DNA of 64,000 bases from Schistosoma haematobium (lineage: Eukaryota; Platyhelminthes; Trematoda; Strigeidida; Schistosomatidae), in the NCBI RefSeq assembly GCF_000699445.3, contig NC_067195.1:52556465-52620464 (forward strand), given 5' to 3'. A model generated the notes under the pieces. It searched no databases. It was not told the DNA's origin and was given only the letters and a program-made list of their open reading frames with translations. The stretch's first letter is position 1. Each line of letters opens with the position of its first letter. The translations under genes and the position numbers were made by a program. Of the stretch, positions 12,241 through 53,854 are shown one piece after another.

Positions 12241-13430
12241 ACTCAGCGATCTCCACAACCCTATACTGATGAATTCAAGGCGAATGTTCCATCAAATTTT
12301 TATACTAATCAAATAACCCGTTTATCCGAGTTTATCCAAAATTTCAAACACTTTGAACTGTATAATAATGAATTCAATAAACATATTTTTCATCTGGAAC
12401 AGGTTGCTATGGTTGGAAGCTGGTGTTATGTAGGACAATGTGTTTTTTTAGCTGGACCTCTCGAATTTTGTTTCGTCGATGTACTTTTTGTCTCTGAAAC
12501 GCACACACAGGATCAATGTTCATTCATCCGTTTGACGTCACTTTGTGATTACGAAGACTCGACACGACTATACGATTGACTCGAATAAATCACATAGTCA
12601 TCAACCATTGTTGGATGGACTCTAATCGGGTCTGTTACTCATTCTGGAACATATATGTTGTTCCGGATCCTCCTCTAATTCCAGCATGTAGTTCTCTGTC
12701 TCAATGAACGTAGAGCGATTATGTGAACAAAATCCTCCAAAGTTTAATTTTATGACGAAATTGTAGTGACCTACTTTCCATTATACCAATCGAGAACACG
12801 ATTGTTATAATGGAAGCAATTATTGGTATAGCCGATTTTACCGGTTATTGTTTTACTGTACCTGTTTGTTTAAGTGTACCAAGGAACACTCTCTTCCGCT
12901 GTTTTTGGTCTTGCACGAATTCCCGTACGCTCATTAGTCTCGCTTGTAGATTTTGGCATGATCTCGGTGCCATTTCGATACCACGAGATCGCCAACAAAT
13001 ACATCTTAACTACAGCCTTCAACCGCCTTCTGATATTTGGTCTACGGAGAGGTCTAAAATGGTAACTGGCATGTAGTCGATCTGTAGTGATGACCATAGC
13101 CAACCGCGACTCGACACCTACTACAAAATATTAGGAATATATTTCAGGGGCAGCTACAGAAGGATCCAGTCAACCATTGAAACGGTTTACAAACAGAGAT
13201 AGTTTGGCATGATATATGGAACATTATAAAAACAGCATTGACATGTAATAGCAAGCTTAACTGAAATGTTAGGAAAAATTATTTGATTTCAGCGATGTCT
13301 ACTGAATTGTTAGGTGCTTGGGAACTTATTTATCTGACTTTGAACCGATGGACAGAACAGTTCAACTGGCCTCCAGTCACACTTCAGTTACCCGCTGTCT
13401 CCAAGCAACCTGAATGACAAACTTATACAA
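12241..13430. other. No gene recognised
   Basis: A 131-codon frame (12184-12579) begins inside the SINE and has no recognisable domain, so it is not called. The rest may be the decayed 5' part of the RTE-like element that is recognisable from 13430. Confidence 0.35.
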
Positions 13431-14720
13431 ATCCTCCGAATTTTAGTGAGATTGAGGACATAAGTGATATAAAGCGAGGGGGAGCCTCAGGGCCTGATGT
13501 TCCAGTCCGTGAGATTTTTAGGTATGGTGGTCCAATTTTGGCTGTAGGATTAACTAAAATATTATCTAAAATCTGGGAACCGGGCGCAATCTCATCTGAC
13601 TAGTCTCGATCGCTTATCGTGGCAATCTACAAGAAGGGACAGAAATCCCCTAATGACATACAAAACGGAGTCAGCTCAACTAATTTAATGTCTAAAACAT
13701 TAGCCTCAATAATATTTCGACGTCTAATTAGAGCTTAATTAAAGCAAATTTGAGAAAATCAGGTTGGTTTCAGATCTGAATATGGGTATGTAGATCAAAT
13801 ATTCACCCTTGGCAGCTCCTGGGAAATGGACATACTTTTCAACGTCCAACTATAGTTGTATTCCTTGGCCTTAATGTATCGTCCAGCTTGTTGTTCGTGA
13901 GGTTCTGTGGAAGTGTCTGTCATGGAAAATAGTACGAAAGAAAAATATTAACTTTGTACAGGATCTGTACTCGGACACTTCAGATCGAGTCAGAGCGTGT
14001 GGCGATTTTTAATCGGAATTGGTTACTTCAAGTGTTGTTCGTTAAGATTATCCACTTTCTTCCACTTTCTGTTAAATTTTCTTGCCAGGATACTCACCTG
14101 TTAACTGTTTAGTGAACATGTTTACACAACGCAGGTTTTTTAAACACTTTAAGCAACAATACAAGCATGCTCAGGATGCGATTCTACCCCTTCAAATGTA
14201 AAATGTCATTTTGTGATTGTCTTGCGTCATTGACGGAATTAGTGATGGGCAGTGATGTCATTGAACTTTTCTACCACTTCACTTGTCTTGGAAGTGTCAT
14301 CGGGACTGGTTGTCCGGTGTCTGAAGAGGTACCGACAAGGACTCAGAAGGCTAGACTGGTTTTTGTTAACCTGAGTCACTTGTAGCGTAAGCGGGATATC
14401 TGTCTTCCAAACAGAGAGCGAATTTAATACGAAAGAGGTTTCTCTGTTCCATTTTATGGGTGTGAAGCATGACCATTAAGAATAGAGTATACTGGCAGGA
14501 TTTTAGTATATGAACCATAGATATCTTCGAAACATCACGGATGTATTTTGGGACCACTGAGTAAGCAATACTTGGGTTAGGGGTAGGTACATATGTAAAG
14601 TTGTGAAATCGATTGATGAGGTAGTTAATCTTCATTAACTGAGATAGTTGGAACATGTGTAACTTATGATGAATCACTGCCTACCACACAGACAGATCAG
14701 TCAGAAAAATAGGACAAAAG
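13430..14720 (+). mobile_element. Degenerate RTE-like (SR2-type) LINE, RT to C-terminus
   Basis: Conceptual translation across frameshifts and stops gives reverse-transcriptase landmarks in order: SGPD followed by EIFR, then LTKILSKIWE, AIYKKG, an LASII-RRLIRA block, then GFRS-YG-VDQIFTL. After a gap come the C-terminal LINE blocks: FKCKMSF, HFTCLGSVIGTG, an R-QKARLVFVNL block, FYGCEA and SIDEVVNLH. Several in-frame stops and frame changes, plus loss of the stretch around the FADD/YADD catalytic loop, make it a dead copy. The blocks match the RTE-type elements common in schistosomes. Confidence 0.8.
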
Positions 14721-17700
14721 TATATTGTGTTTTACAGGACATATCTACATATATTTGGTCACTCGCTCAATTTCTCATATTTTTCTTCTTATAGATGGAC
14801 GCACACCAGTATAGACCATACTCAATACAACCCCGAATTTCATGACTACAATGGTCCTACCGAATCAGTGTGAACAAGCGAATTGATGGAGAAGATGCTC
14901 AGAACATCTCATATGTTACCATTTAATACACTATCGTGACACAACACTCGAAATATACTTCCGTGAGATTCAAATAGGACATACGCCTTACTTTGTACTT
15001 CCAGCAGGAATTCTTTCTCCAAAAGCCTGTTATAGCAACTACTTATAGACCAGTAACAAGAGACAGCAAACTATATGCAGAAATGTGGCCTATTAACTGT
15101 AAGATCACTGTACCATATCTGGATTATTTTCAGATAACAGTTCATCCTTGGATTACAAAATCTACACAATGCACTATCGTTGACGCCGTGAATTTCCGTT
15201 TCAATTTCACCAAACGTATTTTATGCACCGACATTTATTATCCTATTTCTGTGGCGAAACTCTCGTTACAACGCACCACGTGAACTGGGTAGTCTAGTTT
15301 TTTTACAATAAATTTCGTAGAATTTTTTAACAATCTGATCTCGCCCTGTGAATCGGCATGTTTTACATAAGTAGTGGTTATTTTCCAGTAAATTAATATG
15401 ATTATTGTTACTATCATTATTAACTTTACAGTATCTGAATAGTATTTGATTAGGTCTACAAAACCATTTTATACCCACAAAAATACGGGGGATCAAATTA
15501 AGAAATCGATTGTGTTAATATGCACAACAACTACTTGTCAATGTAAGAAGCTGTCTTTGTCCATCAGGGAACGACCGCTTACGCGAAAAAATCCAATTTA
15601 TACCAGAGTTAACCAATTGAACTAAAAGATAATAATTACATGAAAATTCAAGGATTGCACAGCAAATTACTTGTCAGCAAAAGTAAACATTCCCAACAAT
15701 ATTGAAGAAGTTCATATCCATTCCTTATAAATCAGTTTAATCAAATCAAACAATAATGGTCAAGAACTGGTCCACCCAACATAACAGTCGCCAGAATATG
15801 AAGTTAACTAGCACAAAATCTATTATCGTCATTAAAAAAACGAAACAGAATCAAAACCCTAAAACAATAACAAAATAATAATTTCAGATAGATCAAAAGG
15901 TTAACACAAAACACATTTATGTAGATAGTTGATGGAATAATTTTACGCATAAAGAAAGAAAATATTGAAAAAACGTATTTCAAAGGAATTTAGGACAGAT
16001 TCACGACTGTCAACACAACAACGTAGAGAAATGATCTTACGACAAATTCTTAAACTGCTATTATGGGGTGTGCAACATTGATATTTACAAGTGGCAGTTT
16101 TGCATTGTTCGGTTGAGTTTGAGTTGATCTAATTCATGTAAATGATCCGATTGGCTCATTCAGCAGAATAACATTAAATTGAAGCATTAAAATGAAGTTG
16201 AGACTTGATTTTTACAAAAAATCACTATACATAAATAACTTGCAAATTATTTACTAATTATGAATACAAACTAGTTGGATAGATTTATTTCACTGTTATC
16301 CAACAACATTTTGATAGATTTATAAGCCAAAATTACCCAGTAAGTAATATGTTGGAATTTATGACATAATTTAATGAGTCTAACTAGTAACTGACAGCAT
16401 CATTGAAGAAACCTGATAGCTGTTTTTAATAGTGTATGATGTTTATGAAAGTAATATTTAAATATCATTGTCACTTTCTATTATTTTAGTAAATCTTCCA
16501 AATATAATCAGGTTAAGGCAGTCTAAAACATTGGTAATCCAAACTAAATATAACAAAAGTATGGAATATAGTATCACGAACATGAACATAACAAACGGTT
16601 GTGTCATATTTTAGCAGTTTACTTATGACCTGAAATATCTGTAATGTACTAATTAGTTCAAGTATTGTTTAACTGTATATTTCAGTATTGTTTTTTACTT
16701 GTTAATAGAAAAGCAAAAATGTACAAGATAATAAATTATATTTATTTTTTGTCAAGAAGTGAGAGCTAAACCTTTGAAGATAGGCCATAGAAAATTTATT
16801 ATTACAATAATTATTGAAATTACAGGTTAATATAAATAGTGAGAATAAAAAAGAATATCTAGAATTTATGGGTAATCAACTTTTCTTTAGTTGTCTACAA
16901 GCGTCAAGGTATTCATAGAGAAATTTATCGATAAAGAAATTATATGAGCCTGTTAGGGATAAGTAGTAATCTTTCAGTAGTCATATTATTTTTAAAATAT
17001 ATCAGTAATACCTGACAGATGCTTGAAACATAATGAATATATATTCACTCATCATAAGGAACACAGATGAGTATATATCTAGAATTTATTTTCAAATAAT
17101 AAACTGTTATTCATTTTCTGGGTAAGCTTCCAAGCCAGAACTCTATAATAGTGAGTATAAGAACACACAAGAAATACAATAGAGGTTTGAAGAACAGCTA
17201 ATAAGTTTCAACTAACAATTTATATTGTAAAAAAATTGCTGACACTAATTGTTACATAATCTATGGAGCAAATGAAACATGAATTGACTATCAGTTTTAA
17301 AATAAAAACAGGTATTGCAAACTCGTAAAGTAAGATGGATGTTTCGGGACTGTAACAATCCTAAACAGTTTTTGTCATATTTCGCCATAACTCGTTTGTC
17401 ATAAATGAATTTACTTTGTAAGAATAGATGTCAAACTAAAGGGTAATTTGTTTTCTAGCATTTTGACCTTAAATACCACTTTTATTAGTGTTCCCTTGAC
17501 AAGTATCATAGATAATTAACTACTTAAAATTGAGTATAATGAATTTCTTTCTTCTCTATCCAAATATCATTCTCTTATTATGTATTATCAAACACTTAGA
17601 ATGCTTTCCACGTAACATGTGGTCTCTTATCTTAGAACGGCAAATAAATAAAAAAAACTATTACAGGATCATCTATTTCCAACAACCAAAAAATCATCTA

Positions 17701-17834
17701 TAATTCTGATCCAAAGCTACTCATAAATGATGACATTCTACATATAAATAAATATTAATCGAGAGAATTTCTACTTCATGTTGCTTCACCAAAAATATGG
17801 TGCACTATAACATTTTTGTTAAAAAAAACTAAGG
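14721..17834. other. AT-rich region 3' of the CDKL gene
   Basis: No confident gene. The minus-strand frame 15266-15496 contains a Cys/Asn-rich stretch that could be a further exon of the upstream kinase gene, but no in-phase splice acceptor supports it. A TTTATT at 17481-17486 would read AATAAA on the minus strand, about 350 nt past the kinase stop codon, and could be its polyadenylation signal. Confidence 0.4.
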
Positions 17835-47626
<29,792 letters not shown>

Positions 47627-47720
47627 TTATATCATATTAGTTAAAATCCAACAGACATAGCGAAATCACCTTTGTACATACGACTTACGAGGCACAGTGA
47701 CCAAAGCGTTTAAACAACGA

Positions 47721-50620
47721 ATTCAAACGGTTCAAATGGTTGTGGACGGAATAGAAGCTTTCGCTTAACAGGCTTCCGTGTCTAGTAACAGGGGATCACC
47801 AAATCCTCCAGGCAGGAACCCGAGTATATTAACAATAAAAGAGGAAAAAGAAATTGGTAAATCATAATATGATGGTGTCCTTGGTCCTTATGAATAGGTC
47901 AAGTTGCCTCTTGAAGGACTCCTGGGAAGTCGCTTGGACTAGCTCGGCCGGCAGCGAATTCCAGCATTTGACAACTCCTAATGAGTAGAAGTTATGTCTA
48001 CATTTCGTTTTGCTATGTTGTGTCTCCAGTTTCTGGGTGTTACCCCTTAGGTTGTTATTCGAACTAAGCTTAAGTAGGTGTTTAAGAGGATGTCCAGAAG
48101 TGTTAAGAATACTATAAGCCATCAGAAGGTCACCTTTAAGACGCCTGTACTCTAGTGGGTAAAGGTCAAGTGAATGGAGGCGCTCTTCGTAAAGTTTAAA
48201 TTTGAGTCCTCGAACTGATTTCGTGGCTCGCCGTTGGATACGCTCCAGGGTGTCCATATCCTTTTGGAGTGAGGGGGGAGATACTATGTTTCCGTACTTC
48301 AAATGGGGACGGACGAAACTATTGAAGGTTGTATGGAAAGTTCGTCCGTCAAACTGTCCGAAAATGCGCTTCAACTTTACCAGTGCAATGTTTGCCTGGA
48401 AGGCATTTTTGTCACAGTTAGCGTAAGACTTTAAATTATGGGGCACCAGGACTCCTAAATCTTTTTCGACTTGGGATACTACTAGAGAGGAGTTTCCTAA
48501 CTTGTAACTGTAGTCTGTGACATGTCGCAGATGGACTACTTTACACTTTGAAGTGTCAAAGGTAAGTCCGTTATCGTCTGTCCAACTTGGATGTCGAGTC
48601 CTCCTGAAGTGCCTGTATATCGTCTTGACCGCGTACCTCTCTCCAAAGTTTCACATCATCGGCAAAAAGCAATAAATCTGACGTTACCTGTTGAGGAAGA
48701 TCATTTATGTAGATCAAGAATAGAAGAGGTCCTAGTATTGACCCCAATAGGACATCCCATGGCCTGAGATAAAGTGAAGTTAACCCTGACCTTAAATTGT
48801 CGATTTTTCAGATATGAAGTAAGCCAATCGATTAGAGGTGATCTGATACCCAATCGTTTGAGCTTATTGATAAGTCATATATGGTTAACCTTATCAAAAG
48901 CTTTCGAGAATTCTAGGTAGATGATATCAGCCTTCCACTTGTGATGGAGGATGCTTGTCCATCTGTCCACCGCAGTCAGCAGGTTGGTTATACAAGAGTA
49001 GCCCTTCCTCAAACCATGCTGTTGGAGTGAGAAGAAATTTAAGGACAGTAAATAGTCATTTATACCATCGCATATCAGGGACTCTATGATATTTGAGGGT
49101 ATGGAGAGAAGAGCCACCGGTCGGTAACTTGAAGGTTCGCTGCGTCGATCTCCTTTGAAAATTGGTGTGATGTGAGCCAGCTTCCAACTTTCCGGTAGTT
49201 TGCTTCGGCTTAGCGAGTGTGAGGACATCGCGCTAAGCGGCGTTGCCAGGATTGAGGCTTCTTCCCTCAGTATGGCAGAATGGACCATATCTGGGCCAGG
49301 AGAAGTGTCTATTCTTAAGTGCTGCAGTTTCTGGAACACGAAGTCAGAGCTCAGGTTCATTTAGGAAAGACCTTAGGAGTTGCAGATGAAGCTTTCATCA
49401 GTATAGTCGATGTGGGTTGGTTGAAATGTCCGAGAGTATTGTTCGGTCAAAAGTTTAGTGGCGTCGCCGTCGTCGTTGGTCGGGCCATTAAGACCTAGCA
49501 GTTGGGAAACTCCAGTTTCGGCTTGACGAAAAGAGGCTGTATAACAGAATGAGCTTTTCGGATTAGATGCAAATTTGTCCATAAGCTTTGTCTGGTACTG
49601 AAGCCTATCTTCTCCTATAGCCTTCGTGTATATGTTCCTTATATGTTTGTATTGCCTGTACGCTCCGTTGTTGTCAGTACGTTTGTATTCCACCCAACAG
49701 TGCCTTTTGCGGCTTAGCCCACGAAGGGTACGACTCTTGATTATTGTAGGTGGCTTGCAGCTTTTGGGAACCGTTTGAGGAACTGAATGGTTTGTAGCAC
49801 ATAAGAGCGTATGCAGTAAGAAGTCTCAATGACCGTCCACATCGATTTGAGGGTGAATATCCCAAACCACCTGTTGCATATAGTCGTGTAGAGCTGGCCC
49901 ATTCAAACGTTTAAAATTTTAACGCAAGTTATTGGTGGGATACCTTAGCTTAGTTTTGCTGACAAAACTGAAGGCTATGACTGCATGATCGCTTTTTCTC
50001 AGCGGAGCCAGGATTGAGAGGTTGTCGACTAGGAATTCTTCGTTTGTGAATACACAGTCTAAGTGCGATGGTGTCTGACTGTTTCTCCAAGGAGTTGCCG
50101 ACCTCAAGTTTTCGTATTATCCCGAGAGAGATCGAGGGAGATTAAAGTCCCCTAGAAACAGGATGTGTGTGAAACCTAGACGAGTAGTGCGGGATAGTCC
50201 TTCCAGCATACGACTATGATACTCGATGTCGGCAGCTGGCTTCCTGTAAATGACTCCGACTAGACACCTCGAAGTACCAGACAATCTAACAGAGCATCAT
50301 ATGGATTCCTCAAGATTGTTAAACTCGAGGTTATGAACTTGGTACACATCCAAGCAAGAACGTATGTATACGGCTACTCCGCCCCCAATTCCTGATTTTC
50401 TGTCGTTGCGAAACAAGAACATCCCAGGTAACGCCAACTCTTGGCCCGAGAACAGAGAAAATATCCAGGTTTCAGATATTCCTATCATTGCTACCATTGC
50501 TAAGTTCACGTAATTTATTCAATTCTTTTAGTAGACTAGCGGCGTTCATATATAAGCAGTTTATGCCTTCAATTTGGAACGCGTGAGCTTCGTCCTGTTT
50601 ATCTGTATGAGGCTTTTAAA
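47721..50620 (-). mobile_element. CR1-like LINE, ORF2 with EN and RT, degenerate
   Basis: On the minus strand, in order: an APE endonuclease start (NAASLLKELNKLREL, ISETW, GGGVAVYIRS), the EN end (LDCVFTNEEFL, SDHAVI), a linker, then RT blocks (SPGPDMV, LAHITPIFKG, SSYRPVALLSIPSNIIE, SKAFDKVNH, LLFADDVKLW). A C-terminal region (FVRPHLKYGN, LERIQRRATK, VVKCWNSLPAELVQA) ends at 47862. A 3' tail follows to about 47721. Several frameshifts and stops break it into at least six frames, so it is inactive. It is 5'-truncated or ends near 50620, and a second copy of the same family runs in the opposite direction from 50830. Confidence 0.88.
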
Positions 50621-50829
50621 CAAACTGTACTGCACCTCCGGATATTTGAATGAGTATTATCAGCTAGTATAAACTTTTACATTCTACACGGAGCAGAAAT
50701 GTAATGTTACGTGAAACAGGTCGTCATTTTCAGAAACTTAAATCACTTATATGTTAAATAATTCGCTTAGTTTTCCTTATCCAGGTTTGACTTAAGTCAA
50801 GCTAAGAAGAACTGGGGTTCTAGACCCGG
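50621..50829. promoter_or_regulatory. Gap between the head-to-head CR1-like elements
   Basis: This short segment separates the 5' ends of the two elements and is also the midpoint between the two divergent genes. No TATA-like or other promoter motif stands out. I flag it by position only; a bidirectional promoter here is inference. Confidence 0.2.
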
Positions 50830-53731
50830 CTAATGAAGAGAAATTTTCCATCCTTCCACGGGGCGACTGTAACTCTCGAAGCATTTTGTGCCAACAGACT
50901 CCAGTTGCCGACTGGAATCCATATGCATCGCGATAGGACACATTATGTCAGGATCATGCAAAAAAACAAATTGCAGGTTACCATTCCAATTCTAGATCAT
51001 AAAAAAACGAGGAAAGAACAGGAGCTACTAACTTGGAAAACCCTGTCTAGGTAGGTTACCTGCTCATTCATATAAGAATCATACGGATGAAAAGGGTGGG
51101 GAATCTTACGTGCTTCAAATTGAAAGCATAGACTTTTTATCCATGAACGCCGCGAGTTTGTCGAATAAAATGGATGAGTAGCGTGAACTCAGTAGTGCTA
51201 ATAACACTCATCTGATAGTAATATCTGAAACATGGATATCTTTCCAGATAGGAGCTAGCAATGCCCGGCATGTCTTTGTTTCACAACGACAGAAAAACAG
51301 GAATGGGGAGGCGGTATAGCCTTATACCTACGATCTTGCTTGTAATTACATCAAGTGTACAACCAAGAGTTTATCAATCTTGATGAATCCGTATGGTGTT
51401 CTGTAAGACTGTAAACCAACTCAATGCGTTTAGTTGGTGTTATCTAAAGGAAGCCCATCGCTGACATGGAGTAAGACAATCGTATGCCAGAAGGATTATC
51501 CCGCTCTACTCGTTTCCGATTCACACATATCGTGATTCTCGTAGATTTCAACCTTCCTAAAGTCCATTTCGCTGAACATACGTAAATCGGAGGTGAAAAC
51601 TACTGGAGCTCGCTTCTTAAACCTCATTAAAGCTCAGGGATTATTTGAAAAGATAAAACAGAATTCACTATCAGATAAAGCTTATGGATAAATTTGCCCC
51701 CAATCCGAAAAGCTTATTCCGTTATGCAGCCTCTCTTCGTCAAGCCAAAACTGGAGTTTCCCAACTGCTAGGTCCCAACGGTCCGCCCAACAACGACGGT
51801 GACGTTGCTAACCCTCTGGCAGGACAATAATCTCGTAAATTTCGACTGACCTATACTAACTACATTGATGAGAAATTCACATGCAACTCCACGGGACTTT
51901 CAAAAGTGAATTTGAGCGCTGACTCGATGTACCGGAAACTTCAGCACCTGAAAAAAGAAACCTTCTGGTCCGGATATAGTCGATTTTGATATACTAAGGG
52001 AAGCAGCTTCAGCCTTGGCAACGCTGCTTAGCATGCTGTTCCCACACTCGCTAAGCCGACGCAAACTACTGGAAATTCGGAAGCTGGCCCACATCACACC
52101 AATTTTCAGAGGAGGTCGGCGCAGCGAACCTTCAAGTTACCGACCGGTGGCTTTTGTCTCTATACCTTCAAAAATTATGGAGTCCCTGATATGCGTTGGT
52201 ATGCACGACTATTTATTGTCTTTTAACTTCTTGTCACCCCAACAGCGTGTTTTCAGGAAGTAATTCTTCTATAACCAACCTGCTGACCGCAGTGGACAGA
52301 CGGACAACCATTTTGATCGCAAGAGGGCGGTTGATGTCATTTACTTTGAATTCGCGAAAGCTTTTGATAGGATCAACCATATATGTCTTATCAATAAGCT
52401 AAAACTATTGGGTGTCAAATCACCTTCAATTGATTGCCTCATTTCATATCTAAAAAATTGACATTTTAAGGTCAGGGTTAAATTCACTTTATCTCTGGCT
52501 ATGTAATGTCCTAGTGGGACCCCCAGGGCTCAGTACTAAGACGTCCTCTGTTCTTGAGTTATATAAACCATCTTACACAACAAGTGCCATCTGACTTATT
52601 GCTCTCCACTGATGATGTGAAGGCTTTCAAGAGGATTGTTCAACCATGAGGGTGGACTAGCACTTGAGGAGGATCTGACTCGACTTCAAGGCTGGGCAGA
52701 CGATGACGGTTTCAACTTTAACACTTCGTGGTGTAAAGTAGTCTATCTGAGGCATGTTGGAGACTACAACTAAAACTTAGATAACTCCCCCCTAGAGATA
52801 TTACCGGTTGAAGATGATCTAGAAGTGTTGGTACCTTACGATCTGAAGTCTTACACTAACTGCAACAAAGTGCCTTCCGAGCAAACCTTGCAGTGGTAAC
52901 GTTGAAGCGATTTTCGGCCAGTTAGACGGAAAAACTTTCCACCTAATATTCAAAAGTTTTATTCGACCCAATTTACAGTACGGAACCATAGTATTTACTT
53001 CCTCACTCCAAAAGGATAAGGACACTCTTTAACATACCCAACAGCGAGACACGAAATCAGTTTGGGACTCATGTTCAAGTCTTATGAAGAGTACCTCCAA
53101 TCGCTGAACCTCTGCCCATTAGAAGACAGGCGTCTAAGAGGTGACTTCCTAAAGACTTACGGGATATTTAACACTTCTGAACATCCATAATGTTTCTAAG
53201 TATTTGAATTATCGTATGAACTGGGAATCCCAGAATTAACGTAATCGAATCAAGAACTACTACACAAGCACAAACGAATGTATTGTATTTGGAGATCGAA
53301 ATCGAGCAATCAACAAGTACAAAGGTATCATTAGTTCGTTCAAACACCACAACGTCCTCTTAAACCCCCCATCCAAGCTTAGTCCCAACACACGCCTTAG
53401 AGGTAGCACCCAGGTACCGGAGACACAACATAGCAAAACGGACTGTAGATGCAACTTCTTCTCCTCAAGAGAGGCCAAATGTTGAAACTCGCTCCTGGAC
53501 GAGCTAGTCCAAGCGACTTCAAATGAGTCGTTTAAGAAAAAACTTGACATATACTTAAAGACTAAAGACAGTATCTTACTGATTTATCAACTTTTTTTCC
53601 TTTCCCGCCTTTATCATTAATATATGTAGGTTCTTGCCTGGAGGTATATGTGATCCACTGCTACTAGATACGGATTGCCCGTCAAGCTGAAGCTTCTTCT
53701 ATTCCGTCCAGCACCATTTGAACCATTTGAA
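50830..53731 (+). mobile_element. CR1-like LINE, second copy, plus strand, degenerate
   Basis: Same family as the 47721-50620 element. It has an upstream segment the other lacks (50833-51054), then EN blocks (IESIDFLSMNAASL, ISETW), RT blocks (LAHITPIF, SSYRPVAFVSIPSKIME, FAKAFDRINH-like) and the C-terminal LRGSTQ...SLLDELVQATS region. The tail matches the other copy to an ACCATTTGAA motif at about 53731. Many stops and frameshifts make it more decayed than its partner, and it is interrupted by an insertion at 53192-53355. Confidence 0.85.
53192..53355. mobile_element. Repeat inserted in the plus-strand CR1-like element
   Basis: Alignment with the minus-strand CR1-like copy shows the C-terminal coding region running up to FNTSEHP and resuming at PSKLSPNTRLRG, with about 165 extra bases between. 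Part of the insert (ACAAACGAATGTATTGTATTTGG and downstream) also resembles 8775-8855, so it is an interspersed repeat. Family unknown. Confidence 0.6.
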
Positions 53732-53762
53732 GGCCACCTTTGTTTTGGCGCGAACGTCTGGA

Positions 53763-53854
53763 ATGGAACAATGCAAGGTAGAACGTAGTCTCCATTTGGC
53801 ACGTCGTCAGCAGTGTGCGTGTTTAATTCAGGAAATTGGGTCAAGGTTGCAAAC
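53763..53854 (+). CDS. CCNT: Cyclin T exon 1 (first one found)
   Basis: Thirty codons plus two bases from an in-frame Met to a GTAAGT donor. The last ~17 residues align to the start of cyclin T's first box, so the end is secure. The start is not: the Met lies only 32 bp from the end of CR1-like homology, the frame stays open into the element, and the usual N-terminal motif is missing. The exon may begin at an acceptor further in and be preceded by exons beyond the element. Confidence 0.6.

Noticed and set aside
12184..12579. 131-codon plus-strand frame
   Set aside because: It begins inside the SINE 3' end and has no recognisable domain or homologous start.
48202..48426. 74-codon plus-strand frame
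   Set aside because: It is antisense to the CR1-like C-terminal coding region.
51900..52097. 65-codon minus-strand frame
   Set aside because: It is antisense to the RT of the plus-strand CR1-like element.
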